From positions 310,001 to 374,000 of the forward strand of contig CBDEGU010000007.1 of assembly GCA_965238045.1 (NCBI GenBank): a DNA stretch of 64,000 bases. Direction: 5' to 3'. A program made the translations under genes and the position numbers. The notes beneath the pieces are model-generated. The model ran no database searches and was not told where the DNA came from. It saw only the letters and a program-made list of their open reading frames with translations. Source of the DNA: CBDEGU01 sp965238045. Lineage in GTDB: Bacteria > Acidobacteriota > Terriglobia > Bryobacterales > UBA6623. This document shows positions 15,692 through 25,370 of this stretch, piece by piece; position 1 is the first letter of the stretch; each line of letters opens with the position of its first letter.

Positions 15692-18600
15692 GTGTCATCT
15701 GAAAGAGTCAGAAAGTTACTTATCGCGTTCGTCCTAACGGCCACGCTGGTCTACGTGATTCGTCCCGCGAACACGGCACCCACACGCGACCCGCAGGCCT
15801 TGGTGACGGAGATCGCTAGCAAGGAGAAGATTCAGCTCACCCCCGTTCCGCACCTGAAAGGTACGGCTCCCCTCAATCTGCCATCCGAAGTGCTGGCTAT
15901 CCAGTACGAGCAGATTCAGAACTACTTTCTGAAGGCAATTAGCAAGGCCCGCCGTGAACGAGATGAACTCTGGAAGCCCGATTTCTCCTCGGCGGAGGCC
16001 TACCGCCGATCGACGCAGCCTCATCGCGACCGTTTGCGGGAAATGTTGGGTCTGGTAGATCTCCCCTCGCACGGTTCGGCGCAGACGGCCGTACTTTCCG
16101 GCGGGGATGTTCACATCGAGAGCGTCACGATTCCCCTCGACGGAGAGTTTGCGGCGCGAGGCTTGGTGTTCTCTCGCGGTGGCCGTGGCAAGGCGATTGT
16201 TGTGGCAATCCCTGATGCTCAGCAGACGCCGGAGGAGTTCGAGGGCATCAGCGAAGGCAGCTCCGCAACTTGGCTGGCGACTTTGCTGAATCGAGACGTA
16301 GTGGTCTGTATCCCACAGATGATTGAGCGCACCGAAGACCACACCATCGCCCAGCTCGCGGTTGGGCAACGTATGAGCCGAAGACGTCTGCTGCATCGCC
16401 TCGGGTTCATCGTCGGACGTACTCTCGTTGGCATGGAAGTGCAACAAGTGTCGGCGTTACGCCGCTACCTGGCTGAGCGGTTCAACGTACGGCCCGCGGC
16501 TGTGATGGGACAGGGCCAAGGCGGGATGACAGCTCTCTATGCTGCCGCCACGGATCCGGAATGGCAGAGTGCCGTTGTCATCGACTATTTTCAACGGCGA
16601 GAATGGGCCTGGGAGGAGCCGGTCGATCGGATGCTTTATGGGCAGATCAAGGAGTTCGGAGATGCCGAGGTCGTCGCTCTGATTGCGCCACGCGCGCTGA
16701 CGATCCTTACGTCTCACGGCGGTCCGGTGAGCGTGGAGAGCGTAACGCCAGAACTGCAACGAGCAAGACGGTTCTATGACGGTCTGTCAAAAGGTGGCGC
16801 ACTCGCGGCGGATCTAGTAAGAGCCGAGGTGCTCGATGAGGCGGTGGCACGTATTGCAGGCGATACTAACGCCGATAAGAAACGCGCCCCGATTGTGTTC
16901 AGCTTGACCGTATCTCACAACGAAGTCCAGAAGGCACGCAACGAGCACTTTCACTCAATGCACGAGTACCTCCGCCAGCTGAACCGGGAAAGCGACCAGG
17001 TACGAATAGACCGCTGGGATCTTGAGGGTACGTCCCCTAGCGAACGCGCTGCCAAGGCAGAGCAGCTACGGGCGGAACTGCGAAAGCTCATGGGAGTAAC
17101 CGGACCTCCCGAGGTTCTTATAAATGCGCGGACCCGCTTGATCCGCGTCACGGACCGCTTCGCGGCGTATGAAGTGCTGCTCGATGCGGCTCCCGACTTG
17201 CAGGTGTATGGGCAGCTGTTGGTTCCCCGTGACATCGATGGCCGCAGGCCGGCCGTCGTTGTGCAGCATGGATTGGGCGGGGAGCCTCGGGACGTCACGG
17301 GATTAGGGGTGGATGCAGACACGGTGTATCACGAGTTCGCCCGCAAGATAGCTGAGGAAGGATACGTGGTCTTTGCACCCTATATCACGACGACGTTGCC
17401 TACGACGGTTACCAACCGGCTGGTAAGGCAGGCCGCGATGCTCGGCCGTATGCGAACGAGTGTCGAGTTTCTTAAGCTACAACGGATCGTGGATTTTCTA
17501 CAGAGCCTCCCGGTGGTGGACAAGGATCACTTGGGCTACTATGGCCTTTCCTACGGCGGCTATGCCGCGATCTGGATGCCGCCCCTCGAACCGAGGCTCA
17601 AGCTGACGGTCATTTCCGGTCATTTCAACGATTGGCGGAACAAGATCACCAACGAAGTTTGGCGCGGAAGTTATATGCGGCATCCGGACGAAGACTTCTT
17701 CAACTGGGATGTATTGCGGCGCTTCACGCATCGCGAGCTGATTGCTGCCATGTGGCCCCGGCCGGCCATGGTCGAGTTCGCCGAACGCGATGGAACCACA
17801 AAGCCGGAGTGGCACGCGCGGGCTTGGAACGAGGTGGAGCAGTGGGCGAAGGCTTGGGAGGTGCCGGATAAGTATGTGCGCGATCATTTTGATGGTGTTC
17901 ACGAGATCCACGGCGTGAAGGCCATTAGCTTCCTCGACCGTTGGCTCCGTCCCGAGCAAGCTTCCGGCCGCGACTATGTCTACGATTTGCGGCACGGGAT
18001 CAAGACAAATCAGAGTATCACCGAGATTGGGGAAGGCACGCTTCCCTTTGTCTCCATGGACGTCGATGCAAGCGAAGAGACACGCGTGCGTGGCACGTTC
18101 AACGTTGCGGCCACGGATCCGAACTTCCGCGGCTTCGCGCTCAAAGTCTCAAGGGCGGGAAATCCAGGACCTCTCGTGATGCGGTTTGGAGCCAGCGAAG
18201 GAGGCAACGACATCGGCGAAGCTCGCTTGGCATCCACCGAGATTCTTCCCCTCTATGATCTACGCTACGAGGCGCGGGTTCCCGCAGTCCGACTGGACCC
18301 GAACGTCCTCTACCACTTCGAAGTCAGGGCCGAGTCCGGTTCGAGGTACGAGGCCGATCACTACGTGTTATATGGTCCTCGGCCTCTGGGCGGGAAGGCC
18401 TATCCACAGCATTTTGGTCTTTCCTTCGATGTCTTGACGGGGAACGAAGCGAAGACCGTCCAGCATCGCGAGGACCGCTTCGAGTTCGCTCGCCGTCTTA
18501 TGAGTTCCTACGAGGGCGGCGAGCCCGTTGGCAAGCTCGATTCTGGACCGCGTGAGGGTGAGGTCGAGATCACTTCGCAATGGATCATCTACACCGGCGA

Positions 18601-20653
18601 GAGTTCCGGCGAAGTCATCGATGCGGCGGAGGAGGATCTGCGGGAGTTCCTCAGCAAGACGATGAACGTCAACGTTGGTTCGGCCCGCAAGGGTGGGAAG
18701 CGGAGCATTGAACTGTGGGTGGAATCGGAAGTGGAAGGCGTGAATTCCTCCGAGGGTTTTCGTATCGCTGCGACGAAGGATCGGGTCGTGGTGAGTGGAA
18801 CGACACCACTAGGCGTCATGCGTGGCGTCTACCAGATGGAGGAGGACATGCGGGTCCGCAGGGGGCCCTTCGTTTCCCGGGGAAGCATCCTTAAGAACTC
18901 CCGCTTCCCCATTCGGCTGACGATGCCTTTCCTCTCCGGAGGCGCCAAGTACACCGAGACATCACGGCCCCTCGAGTATACGGATGGGCTCTTGCGGCGG
19001 ATCTCTCACGATGGTTTCAACGCGATCTGGCTCTGGATTAACACCGAAGAGGCAACGATGGACTCCAGGATCTTTCCGGAGTTCAACGAGCCCGACGCCG
19101 CCCGCCGCTTTGAACGTCTCCGCGACGTAACCGAGCGAGCCCGCCGTGTTGGCATTGATGTTTACCTCTATCTTGCGACCGGCTATCACCATCACTTGCC
19201 AGGCAACGCCTACCGGTTCTTTGACCGTCATCCGGAAATGCGCGGCTACGGTTGGGGCATTCCTCTGTGCACTTCAAACAAGAAAGTGCGGGACTACTAC
19301 GCAGAGACCGTTAAGACGATATTCCGCGAAGTTCCGGTAGCGAAGGGACTGATCGTTATCTATGACAGCGAGGGGTTTTATTACTGCGGCAATAATAACC
19401 GGCGACGGTTGCAGTGCCCACGCTGCCGCCACCACAGCCAGCCGTATCTCGCCGATCAACTTCTGCGGACCTTGTACGGAGCCATGAAAGAGCAGGGAGG
19501 TGCGGACAAGGAATTCATCGCTTGGAATTATGACAACGAGTCCGAGTGGGTCTACGAGACGTTGCCGCTGCTGCCCAAAGACATCATGATCGAGAATAAC
19601 TTCGCAAAGGGAGCGATTGTCGAGCGGGATGGCATCCGGCATCGAACAGGCGATTACAACATTACAAGCGTGGGGCCGCCTGCCCTCTTCGTGAAGTTGT
19701 ATGAAGCGGCTCGAGCGCAACAACTGCGCTTTATCGCGAAAACAGAGCACGCGATTAGTCAGGAATTCATTTTCACGCCGTACATCCCGGCCATGGAGCA
19801 GTTCTTCCGGCGGATTGAGAAGATTCGGGAGTTTGATTTAGCAGGGTGGTTTGGTAACTGGAGTCACTATGGATACACGCCATCACCAAACGCCCGGTTG
19901 ATTCGGGAGATGTCGTTTGACCCTGCTCCGTCGATGGAGGATGTGTTGCGACGTCTGGCGTTGCGAGACTTCGGGTCCGCAGCGGCGCCTCATGTCTTGG
20001 CGGCGTGGCATCAGTTCAGCGAGGCTATACGGCAGTACCCATACTCGGACGATGTAGCAAGGCTCCCCGGTCCGATTCAGAAAGGCCCAAGCCAGCCGCT
20101 CTTTCTCGACCCGGAGGTGGAGAGCTTCGGCAGATGGCGGGCCTGGCAGAATGACCTAGAGTGGGCAGAGCCTTGGGGGCCGGAAATCACCGCCAAGTAT
20201 CTTGGAAAGGTACAAGAAGGTTTTGCTCGCGGTATCGCTGATCTGAAAAGCGCCCTCCAGGTAGCGGAGGGCCCGGACCGCGAGGCTGTCGAGTCGCTCT
20301 GGAGGGTGGCAAAGACGATCGACAGCTCTCTGGTCTCGACGCTTCACCTAATGCGGTGGATTCCTCGGCGGGATGAGTTTATGTCCGCGGAAACAGCGGA
20401 GTCGCGCCGGGAAGAGCTGCGCTCGCAACTCGCGGGAATCGCGGCGAAGGAGCGTGAAAACGCCCTTCAGATCCTGCCAGTTCTGGACCAGGATTCGCGC
20501 CTCGGCTATGCATCCGCGGGTGGAGGGGTCGTCAGGGGCGGTCTGTTTTCTCCGGCTCTCGTACGTTGGAAAATAGGCCACATCGACGACCTGCTGCTGC
20601 GCCGTCTTCCGATGGCGATGAAGCGGGCGCCAATTGAGGAGAAGCATTTCTAG
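15692..20653 (+). CDS. 1653-residue exported fusion: tandem alpha/beta-hydrolase plus glycosidase-like module
   Basis: Starts with GTG at 15692, seven bases after AAGGAG (15679-15684). An N-terminal hydrophobic segment (LIAFVLTATLVYVI) directs export. Residues ~50-770 repeat the architecture of the 7494-9893 protein: a first hydrolase fold whose elbow reads GQGQGG (~272, no Ser) and a second with HGLGGE, GLSYGG (~618), an ERDGTTKPEW segment and HEIHG (~736). A beta-sandwich-like linker (~790-930) follows. Next is an alpha/beta domain like the N-terminal domain of GH20/GH67 enzymes (GFRIAATKDRVVVSGTTPLG), then a TIM-barrel-like region with an acidic IVIYDSEGFYYC motif (~1225) and a CPRC cluster (~1242), and a helical C-terminus. 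The likely role is joint ester and glycosidic cleavage of a plant or microbial glycan; the substrate is unknown. Confidence 0.82.
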   Translation: MSSERVRKLLIAFVLTATLVYVIRPANTAPTRDPQALVTEIASKEKIQLTPVPHLKGTAPLNLPSEVLAIQYEQIQNYFLKAISKARRERDELWKPDFSSAEAYRRSTQPHRDRLREMLGLVDLPSHGSAQTAVLSGGDVHIESVTIPLDGEFAARGLVFSRGGRGKAIVVAIPDAQQTPEEFEGISEGSSATWLATLLNRDVVVCIPQMIERTEDHTIAQLAVGQRMSRRRLLHRLGFIVGRTLVGMEVQQVSALRRYLAERFNVRPAAVMGQGQGGMTALYAAATDPEWQSAVVIDYFQRREWAWEEPVDRMLYGQIKEFGDAEVVALIAPRALTILTSHGGPVSVESVTPELQRARRFYDGLSKGGALAADLVRAEVLDEAVARIAGDTNADKKRAPIVFSLTVSHNEVQKARNEHFHSMHEYLRQLNRESDQVRIDRWDLEGTSPSERAAKAEQLRAELRKLMGVTGPPEVLINARTRLIRVTDRFAAYEVLLDAAPDLQVYGQLLVPRDIDGRRPAVVVQHGLGGEPRDVTGLGVDADTVYHEFARKIAEEGYVVFAPYITTTLPTTVTNRLVRQAAMLGRMRTSVEFLKLQRIVDFLQSLPVVDKDHLGYYGLSYGGYAAIWMPPLEPRLKLTVISGHFNDWRNKITNEVWRGSYMRHPDEDFFNWDVLRRFTHRELIAAMWPRPAMVEFAERDGTTKPEWHARAWNEVEQWAKAWEVPDKYVRDHFDGVHEIHGVKAISFLDRWLRPEQASGRDYVYDLRHGIKTNQSITEIGEGTLPFVSMDVDASEETRVRGTFNVAATDPNFRGFALKVSRAGNPGPLVMRFGASEGGNDIGEARLASTEILPLYDLRYEARVPAVRLDPNVLYHFEVRAESGSRYEADHYVLYGPRPLGGKAYPQHFGLSFDVLTGNEAKTVQHREDRFEFARRLMSSYEGGEPVGKLDSGPREGEVEITSQWIIYTGESSGEVIDAAEEDLREFLSKTMNVNVGSARKGGKRSIELWVESEVEGVNSSEGFRIAATKDRVVVSGTTPLGVMRGVYQMEEDMRVRRGPFVSRGSILKNSRFPIRLTMPFLSGGAKYTETSRPLEYTDGLLRRISHDGFNAIWLWINTEEATMDSRIFPEFNEPDAARRFERLRDVTERARRVGIDVYLYLATGYHHHLPGNAYRFFDRHPEMRGYGWGIPLCTSNKKVRDYYAETVKTIFREVPVAKGLIVIYDSEGFYYCGNNNRRRLQCPRCRHHSQPYLADQLLRTLYGAMKEQGGADKEFIAWNYDNESEWVYETLPLLPKDIMIENNFAKGAIVERDGIRHRTGDYNITSVGPPALFVKLYEAARAQQLRFIAKTEHAISQEFIFTPYIPAMEQFFRRIEKIREFDLAGWFGNWSHYGYTPSPNARLIREMSFDPAPSMEDVLRRLALRDFGSAAAPHVLAAWHQFSEAIRQYPYSDDVARLPGPIQKGPSQPLFLDPEVESFGRWRAWQNDLEWAEPWGPEITAKYLGKVQEGFARGIADLKSALQVAEGPDREAVESLWRVAKTIDSSLVSTLHLMRWIPRRDEFMSAETAESRREELRSQLAGIAAKERENALQILPVLDQDSRLGYASAGGGVVRGGLFSPALVRWKIGHIDDLLLRRLPMAMKRAPIEEKHF

Positions 20654-20952
20654 AGTGATAGACCGCGAAAGGCTGGCCGTGTTCTCGATTGAGGGGAAGC
20701 GACCTGCCCTTCGAAGAAGCGATACGGAAGTGGACCTGGAAGGTCTTGCAGGGGTTGTTACACCACACCGAGGCCGGGACCCGTAAGCGCGCCGGTCTTC
20801 ATTCTTCCGTCCCGCACCGTAAAGAGACCAGGAAAGCGGTCTTTCCAAGGATCATTTGCTCCTGGAATGAACTGGCGGGCATTCGCCTCGATCGCGGCTA
20901 CTGGGCCCAGGGCTTTCTAGGGCTTTAGGGCCTTCCAGGCCTTTCGGGGACC
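20653..20952. other. About 300 bp without a recognisable gene
   Basis: No open frame here matches a family I know. Near the right end the sequence becomes repetitive (GGGCTTTCTAGGGCTTTAGG and similar steps), running up to the inverted-repeat element at 20953. It may be debris from the rearrangement that removed the 5' part of the SRAP gene. Confidence 0.5.
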
Positions 20953-21062
20953 GGAAGCTGTGAAAAAATGCTAAGACAGTCAGCCGCGCATCACCTAAGT
21001 CCTTGCGAATCAGAGCGCGTTTCGCCAGCGCTTGTGACAGTCCCGATTTTTTCACAGCTTCC
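20953..21062. repeat. 110-bp MITE-like element with perfect 17-bp inverted repeats
   Basis: GGAAGCTGTGAAAAAAT at 20953-20969 is exactly complemented by ATTTTTTCACAGCTTCC at 21046-21062. Inside the repeats the symmetry continues imperfectly (GACAGTCA facing GACTGTCA). The 76-bp centre has no gene. No target duplication is obvious. It lies 70 bp before the point where SRAP homology starts, so it may have taken part in the truncation. Confidence 0.7.
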
Positions 21063-21132
21063 AGAGCCCGATAGCAGCCTTGAATGGACGCCCCGGAACC
21101 CAGAAATCAGGAGCCTTTCGGGGCTTTCGGGA

Positions 21133-21618
21133 GCGCGTGACGAGAAGATCGGCTACAAGCTCATCAATGCGCGTTCGGAAACCGCCGGGGAGAAGCCAAG
21201 CTTCCGGGCCGCGTTGCGGGAGCGCCGGTGTCTCGTGCCCGCCAACTGGTTCTACGAGTGGAAGGGGGACCGGGGAGCGAAGATCCCCCATGTGATCCGG
21301 CGGTGTGACGGTGGGCTGTTTGCCATGGCGGGCTTGTACGAGACGTGGCAGCGGCCAGACGGCGGGACCCTCCGGACGTTCACCATCTTGACGCGCTCGC
21401 CGAATTCGCTAGTGGCTTCCATTCACGACCGCATGCCGGTGATGCTCCGGGAGGGCGAAGAGAGTACGTGGCTTTCGTCCGAGACCGATCCGGGACGTTT
21501 CTTGCACGAGGCCGAACCGTATCCGGCGGGCGACATGGAAGCCTATCCCGTCTCGCGGCTGGTGAACTCGGTTCGGAATAATTCTCCGGAGTTGATACGG
21601 CGCTTACTGGGAGCCTAA
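21133..21618 (+). pseudogene. SRAP (YedK/HMCES-like) protein lacking its catalytic N-terminus
   Basis: Homology begins at ARDEKIGYKLINARSET and continues through FRAALRERRCLVPANWFYEW, FAMAGLYETW, TRSPNSLVASIHDRMPVML and NSVRNNSPELI. These are the conserved blocks of SOS-response-associated SRAP proteins, which crosslink to abasic sites through a Cys at position 2. The MCGRF start with that Cys, and the following ~70 residues including the WGLIPSW block, are gone. Unrelated repetitive sequence replaces them. The open frame extends upstream to about 20968 but that part is not SRAP. The remaining piece keeps the active-site Asn, Glu and His yet cannot form the crosslink. Confidence 0.8.
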
Positions 21619-21918
21619 GAATAGCCCGCTAGAGAGCCGCCCTGAGCCGTTGCGCGGGCTGCTTCAGGCCCCAGAGACCCCACCTTGCGCCCTTCGCGGC
21701 CCCGTGGTACAACCAAAGCGGCCCCAGCCGGTGTGAGAGCACCGACTGGAGCCTAACCAGCCACACGATACTCGGTCGGATGTCGTATGGACGGTTCAAA
21801 GCGCAATATCCATTGGATGCCGGCGTCCGGAGTTGGGATGCGGAAAATTCCGGCGGCGCTTTTGGCGGCGGAGCGGCGGCAGTGAGCGACCTCGCCTGTC
21901 TGCGAGCGGGGCGACCGT
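21619..21918. other. 300-bp gap between convergent genes
   Basis: No gene is supported. The sequence separates the end of the SRAP fragment from the end of the Gfo/Idh/MocA gene. A GC-rich stretch near 21885-21912 could form a weak stem and serve as a terminator, but no T-run is present. Confidence 0.4.
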
Positions 21919-23118
21919 TCAGGCCTCCATCTTTTGCTCAGCGGCATTGAAACGCATCCTCTTGCCGGTGCGCAGGGATTCCATGGCCATGGCAAGCGCG
22001 ACGGCGGTGTAGGCGCCTGCCTCGACCGGGGCGTTGGGGTCTTTGCGCGACTGGATGCTGGCGAGGAAATTCTCGACATGCTGTGTCGTCGAACGCCCGA
22101 AGGTGCCGTAGCGAATGTTCTCGATGGATGGCTTGATCTCGAGTTCACTGGTCTGGGGATAGAGCACGTGCGATTCGCGCGAAACGTCGAAGCGTGCCTT
22201 ATCGCCGCAGAACTGCTTCATCTGGTCATGCGCCGCGTTGTAGCGCATGGCCTTGTAACCGAGGGTAAACACGGCGATGTAGTCCTCGGGGTATTCGATG
22301 ATCATTGTCGTCGTGTCGGGGATCTCAAGTCCCTCAATATGGACCTGGCCCCCCGAGCAGGTCACCGCCGACGGGAATTTCGAATTCATGTACCAGCCAA
22401 TACAGTCGATGATGTGGGCGCCCTGGCCGACGGTGAGCCCGCCGGAATAGTCGTGAAACCAGTACCAGTTGCGGAACCGAAACGCGTCGAAGTCGCGCTT
22501 GGGCGTCGTGCCCAGCCAGCGCTGCCAGTCGAGGCTGCCCTTCACTTCCGCCTTGCGGGGGCGCGAGAGGTTGTTATACCACCAGGAGTTCACGAGGCGA
22601 ATCTGGCCGAGCTGGCCCGATTCCATGACTTGTTTGCCTTCGCGGAAAATATCGTAGCTGCGGCGCTGCGTGCCCACCTGCACGATGCGCTTGGTGCGGC
22701 GCACGGCATCAATCATCTGGAAAGCTTCCTCGACGGTGTGGCACATCGGTTTCTCGACGTAGACATCCTTACCAGCCTCGCAGGCGTCGATGGTGATCTT
22801 GGCGTGCCAGTGATCGGGTGTGGCCACGATCACCGCGTCGATATCTTTGTTTTCCAGCAGACGCTCATAGTCTTTGTACGTCTTGGTGCTCGTCCCCGCG
22901 GTTTCGGCGCCGAGCTGGAGATTCTCTTCGTAGATGTCGCAGACCGCCGCGGTGGAGGCCTTGGCGTTTTCCTTGAAATATCTGGTGAGGGTGCGGCCCC
23001 GGCCGCCGGCGCCGATCGTGCCAATGACGATCCGGTCATTGGCTCCTTTCACTCTGCTTGCCGAAAGCGCGGTCAGGCCGGCGGCGGCTGATTGATGGAT
23101 GAATGTTCTGCGCTGCAT
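21919..23118 (-). CDS. Exported Gfo/Idh/MocA-family oxidoreductase
   Basis: 399 residues, full length. It begins MQRRTFIHQSAAAGLTALSA, a Tat-type signal (RRTF) typical of periplasmic members in Acidobacteria and Planctomycetes. A Rossmann domain follows, with GTIGAGGRGRTLTR and the family motifs VATPDHWHA and YVEKPMCHTVEEA (EKP lysine for catalysis). The C-terminal domain has the WWYNNLSRPRK and HIIDCIGWYM segments that bind substrate. The reaction is NAD(P)-dependent oxidation or reduction of a sugar or polyol; the substrate is not predictable. It is convergent with the SRAP fragment. Confidence 0.9.
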   Translation of the reverse strand: MQRRTFIHQSAAAGLTALSASRVKGANDRIVIGTIGAGGRGRTLTRYFKENAKASTAAVCDIYEENLQLGAETAGTSTKTYKDYERLLENKDIDAVIVATPDHWHAKITIDACEAGKDVYVEKPMCHTVEEAFQMIDAVRRTKRIVQVGTQRRSYDIFREGKQVMESGQLGQIRLVNSWWYNNLSRPRKAEVKGSLDWQRWLGTTPKRDFDAFRFRNWYWFHDYSGGLTVGQGAHIIDCIGWYMNSKFPSAVTCSGGQVHIEGLEIPDTTTMIIEYPEDYIAVFTLGYKAMRYNAAHDQMKQFCGDKARFDVSRESHVLYPQTSELEIKPSIENIRYGTFGRSTTQHVENFLASIQSRKDPNAPVEAGAYTAVALAMAMESLRTGKRMRFNAAEQKMEA

Positions 23119-23555
23119 GGGTCCTCGTTGCTGTCGCGAGTTGCGAAATTTCGTCGGCTCGATGATCGCCAGGGCGGGGGGTTCCGTCCGCTGGGTCCAT
23201 ATCTTCTGGGTCCAGAGTAGGGCAGGGAAGAACGAATGTCAAACGCCGGTGACCGGGTGAGGGGCCGGCCGCGGGGATGGAATGGAGCGGCGACGTGATA
23301 TTGGATTTTCCTTTCCGATGGAAACCCGATCGCGACAAGTACGTCTGTCTAGTGGAAGGGATGGAGCGAGCCAGGCTGTAGAGGCCGGCTCGGTAGTGAT
23401 TCATCTCTTTTGATCTGTTCGGCGGCAAAGGTAAGGATAACTCAGGGCAGCGGCTTCCGATACCTCTCCGGGTCGTCTTAAAACCTCCTCCAAATGGCCT
23501 GGGTTGCCGGCCTTCGCCGCCGGCGGAATCTTTCGATCGGACCTCGTAACCGGGA
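23119..23555. other. 437-bp gap between two minus-strand genes
   Basis: No gene is supported. It should contain the promoter of the oxidoreductase gene and the 3' region of the carboxyltransferase gene. CTGGGTCCA occurs twice, 17 bases apart, near 23192. A GCCGGC stem-loop (about 23508-23526) could end transcription of the carboxyltransferase gene, but it lacks a T-run. Confidence 0.4.
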
Positions 23556-25187
23556 CTAGCCCTGAATCAGCGGTTGTGCGTGCGCCGCCGTGTCAAGGCA
23601 CAGTTCGAGAACCTGTCTCGTCTCTCTTGGATCGATGATCGCGTCGGTATAGCCCCGGGCCGCCGACCATTTCGCATTGAGGGATCGCTCATAGTCAGCT
23701 CGTGTCTTCTCGATCGCGTCGCGCAAGTCCGCCCCTGGCTCCGAGCCTTTCGCCTTAAGGCGATCGAGTTCCGCCCCGAACATTGCCTGGACCGCTGATT
23801 CGCCCTCCATGACTCCGACTCGGGCGGTGGGCCAACTGAAAATGAAATCCGGGTCAAACCCCTGTCCCGCCATGGCGTAGTAGCCCGCGCCACTAGCGTG
23901 GTTGAGCGTCACGACGATTTTCGGCACGCGGGCGCAGGCCATGGTCTCAACCATGGCCGCGCCGGCGCGAATGATGCCGCTCTGCTCGGCCTCGGGGCCC
24001 ACCATGAAGCCGGTGACGTCCTGCAAATACACCAGCGGGATGCCGTTGCGGTCGCAGCGTTCGACGAATTCCGAGATTTTGCGCGCGCTCTCGGTGTAGA
24101 TGATGGCCCCGATACGGGGCTTGTCGCCTCCCACGAATCCTCTGCGGTTCGTAATGACACCGACCGGCCGGCCGCCGATTCTGGCGCCGGCGCAGAGCAC
24201 CTCTGGAGCGAAATCCGCCATAAATTCGAGATATCCTTCCCTGTCGACTACCCGGAAGATCACTTCTTGGATGTCATAAGGCAGGCGATGATCCGCTGGC
24301 AGCACCGCGGAGATGTCGCCGGGGTTCAGCGGCGGTTCGGTGCTTGCTGGCCGTTTCGGCACCGGCGGACGCGGCAGGTCGGCCACGATCTGGCGGATCA
24401 TCTCCAAGCAATGGCGGTCGTCTTTCGCCTTGTAATGCGCCACGCCGCTGACGCGGGTGTGCATCGCCGCGCCGCCAAGCGACTCGGCGTCCACCGTCTT
24501 GCCGATGGCTCCCTTGACCAGGTTGGGTCCGCCGAGCCCCATAAAGCTCGTCTTCTCGACCATGATCATCACGTCGCTGAGCGCGGGCAGATAGGCACCG
24601 CCCGCGATGCAGGGTCCCATGACGGCCGAGATCTGCGGCACCTTAAGAACGCGACGCATGAGAGCGTTGTTGTAGAAGATACGTGCTCCCCCGTACTGGC
24701 CCGGGAAGATGCTTTCCTGAAACGGCAGGTTGATTCCCGAGGAGTCGACCAGGTAAAGGATCGGCACCCGGCAGCGCATCGCCAGTTCTTGCATCCGAAC
24801 GATCTTGGGTACCGTCTCGGGCCACCATGCCCCGGCTTTGACGGTGGCGTCGTTGGCGACGATCGCCACCGGACGTCCGCCGACTCTGCCGACGCCGGTG
24901 ACGACGCCCGCGGCCGGCGCCTTGCCGTCGTAGCGGTCCCAGGCGACGAGCAGTCCGATTTCGAGGAAGAGCGAATCGGGGTCGGTCAGTGCGGCGATTC
25001 TCTCCCGGGCGGTGAGCCGGCCGCCGCGATGGTGCTTGGCGATCCGTTCCTGGCCACCGCCTTCACGCAGACGCTCCTCGAGTTTTCGAAGCGGATCGGT
25101 GAGCGCCCGCATGTGAGAGGCGCGCGCGGCGCGTTCGCGCGCGCCGGGCCGGGTGATGCCGGGTTGGGGCTGAAACGCGGTCTTCAT
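23556..25187 (-). CDS. Acyl-CoA carboxylase carboxyltransferase (beta) subunit, methylcrotonyl-CoA-carboxylase-like
   Basis: About 543 residues from the ATG at 25185-25187; an upstream in-frame ATG would add 13 unlikely residues. The crotonase-fold halves are both present: GGRLTARERIAALTDPDSLF in the N-domain and the CoA/biotin sites at GPCIAGGAYLPALSD and GAGYYAMAGQGFDP in the C-domain. The middle GVAHYKAKDDRHCLEMIRQI resembles beta subunits of methylcrotonyl- or geranyl-CoA carboxylase more than propionyl-CoA carboxylase. It transfers CO2 from biotin to an acyl-CoA in leucine or isoprenoid breakdown. The biotin-carrying alpha subunit is not next to it. Confidence 0.87.
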   Translation of the reverse strand: MKTAFQPQPGITRPGARERAARASHMRALTDPLRKLEERLREGGGQERIAKHHRGGRLTARERIAALTDPDSLFLEIGLLVAWDRYDGKAPAAGVVTGVGRVGGRPVAIVANDATVKAGAWWPETVPKIVRMQELAMRCRVPILYLVDSSGINLPFQESIFPGQYGGARIFYNNALMRRVLKVPQISAVMGPCIAGGAYLPALSDVMIMVEKTSFMGLGGPNLVKGAIGKTVDAESLGGAAMHTRVSGVAHYKAKDDRHCLEMIRQIVADLPRPPVPKRPASTEPPLNPGDISAVLPADHRLPYDIQEVIFRVVDREGYLEFMADFAPEVLCAGARIGGRPVGVITNRRGFVGGDKPRIGAIIYTESARKISEFVERCDRNGIPLVYLQDVTGFMVGPEAEQSGIIRAGAAMVETMACARVPKIVVTLNHASGAGYYAMAGQGFDPDFIFSWPTARVGVMEGESAVQAMFGAELDRLKAKGSEPGADLRDAIEKTRADYERSLNAKWSAARGYTDAIIDPRETRQVLELCLDTAAHAQPLIQG

Positions 25188-25370
25188 GCCGGATCTTCGG
25201 AGAACACCTAGCCGCCCGTGGCACAAGTGCGCTCATGCGAAAATGGGGGACTGCCATCCGATTTTCGCTCGTTGAACCGCCTCAGTTTCAGCACAATTCA
25301 AAGGCGAAATTCGGTGGCTGTACCCTTTTTTCGCCTAGCCGGACTTGCGCCAAAGGCTCCTTGGATCGTA

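Noticed and set aside
21934..23091. 385-codon frame on the plus strand
   Set aside because: Lies fully antisense to the Gfo/Idh/MocA gene, whose protein has clear family motifs. The frame is a shadow of GC-rich codon use.
23898..25211. 437-codon frame on the plus strand
   Set aside because: Antisense to the carboxyltransferase gene; its sequence is Arg/His-rich with no domain.
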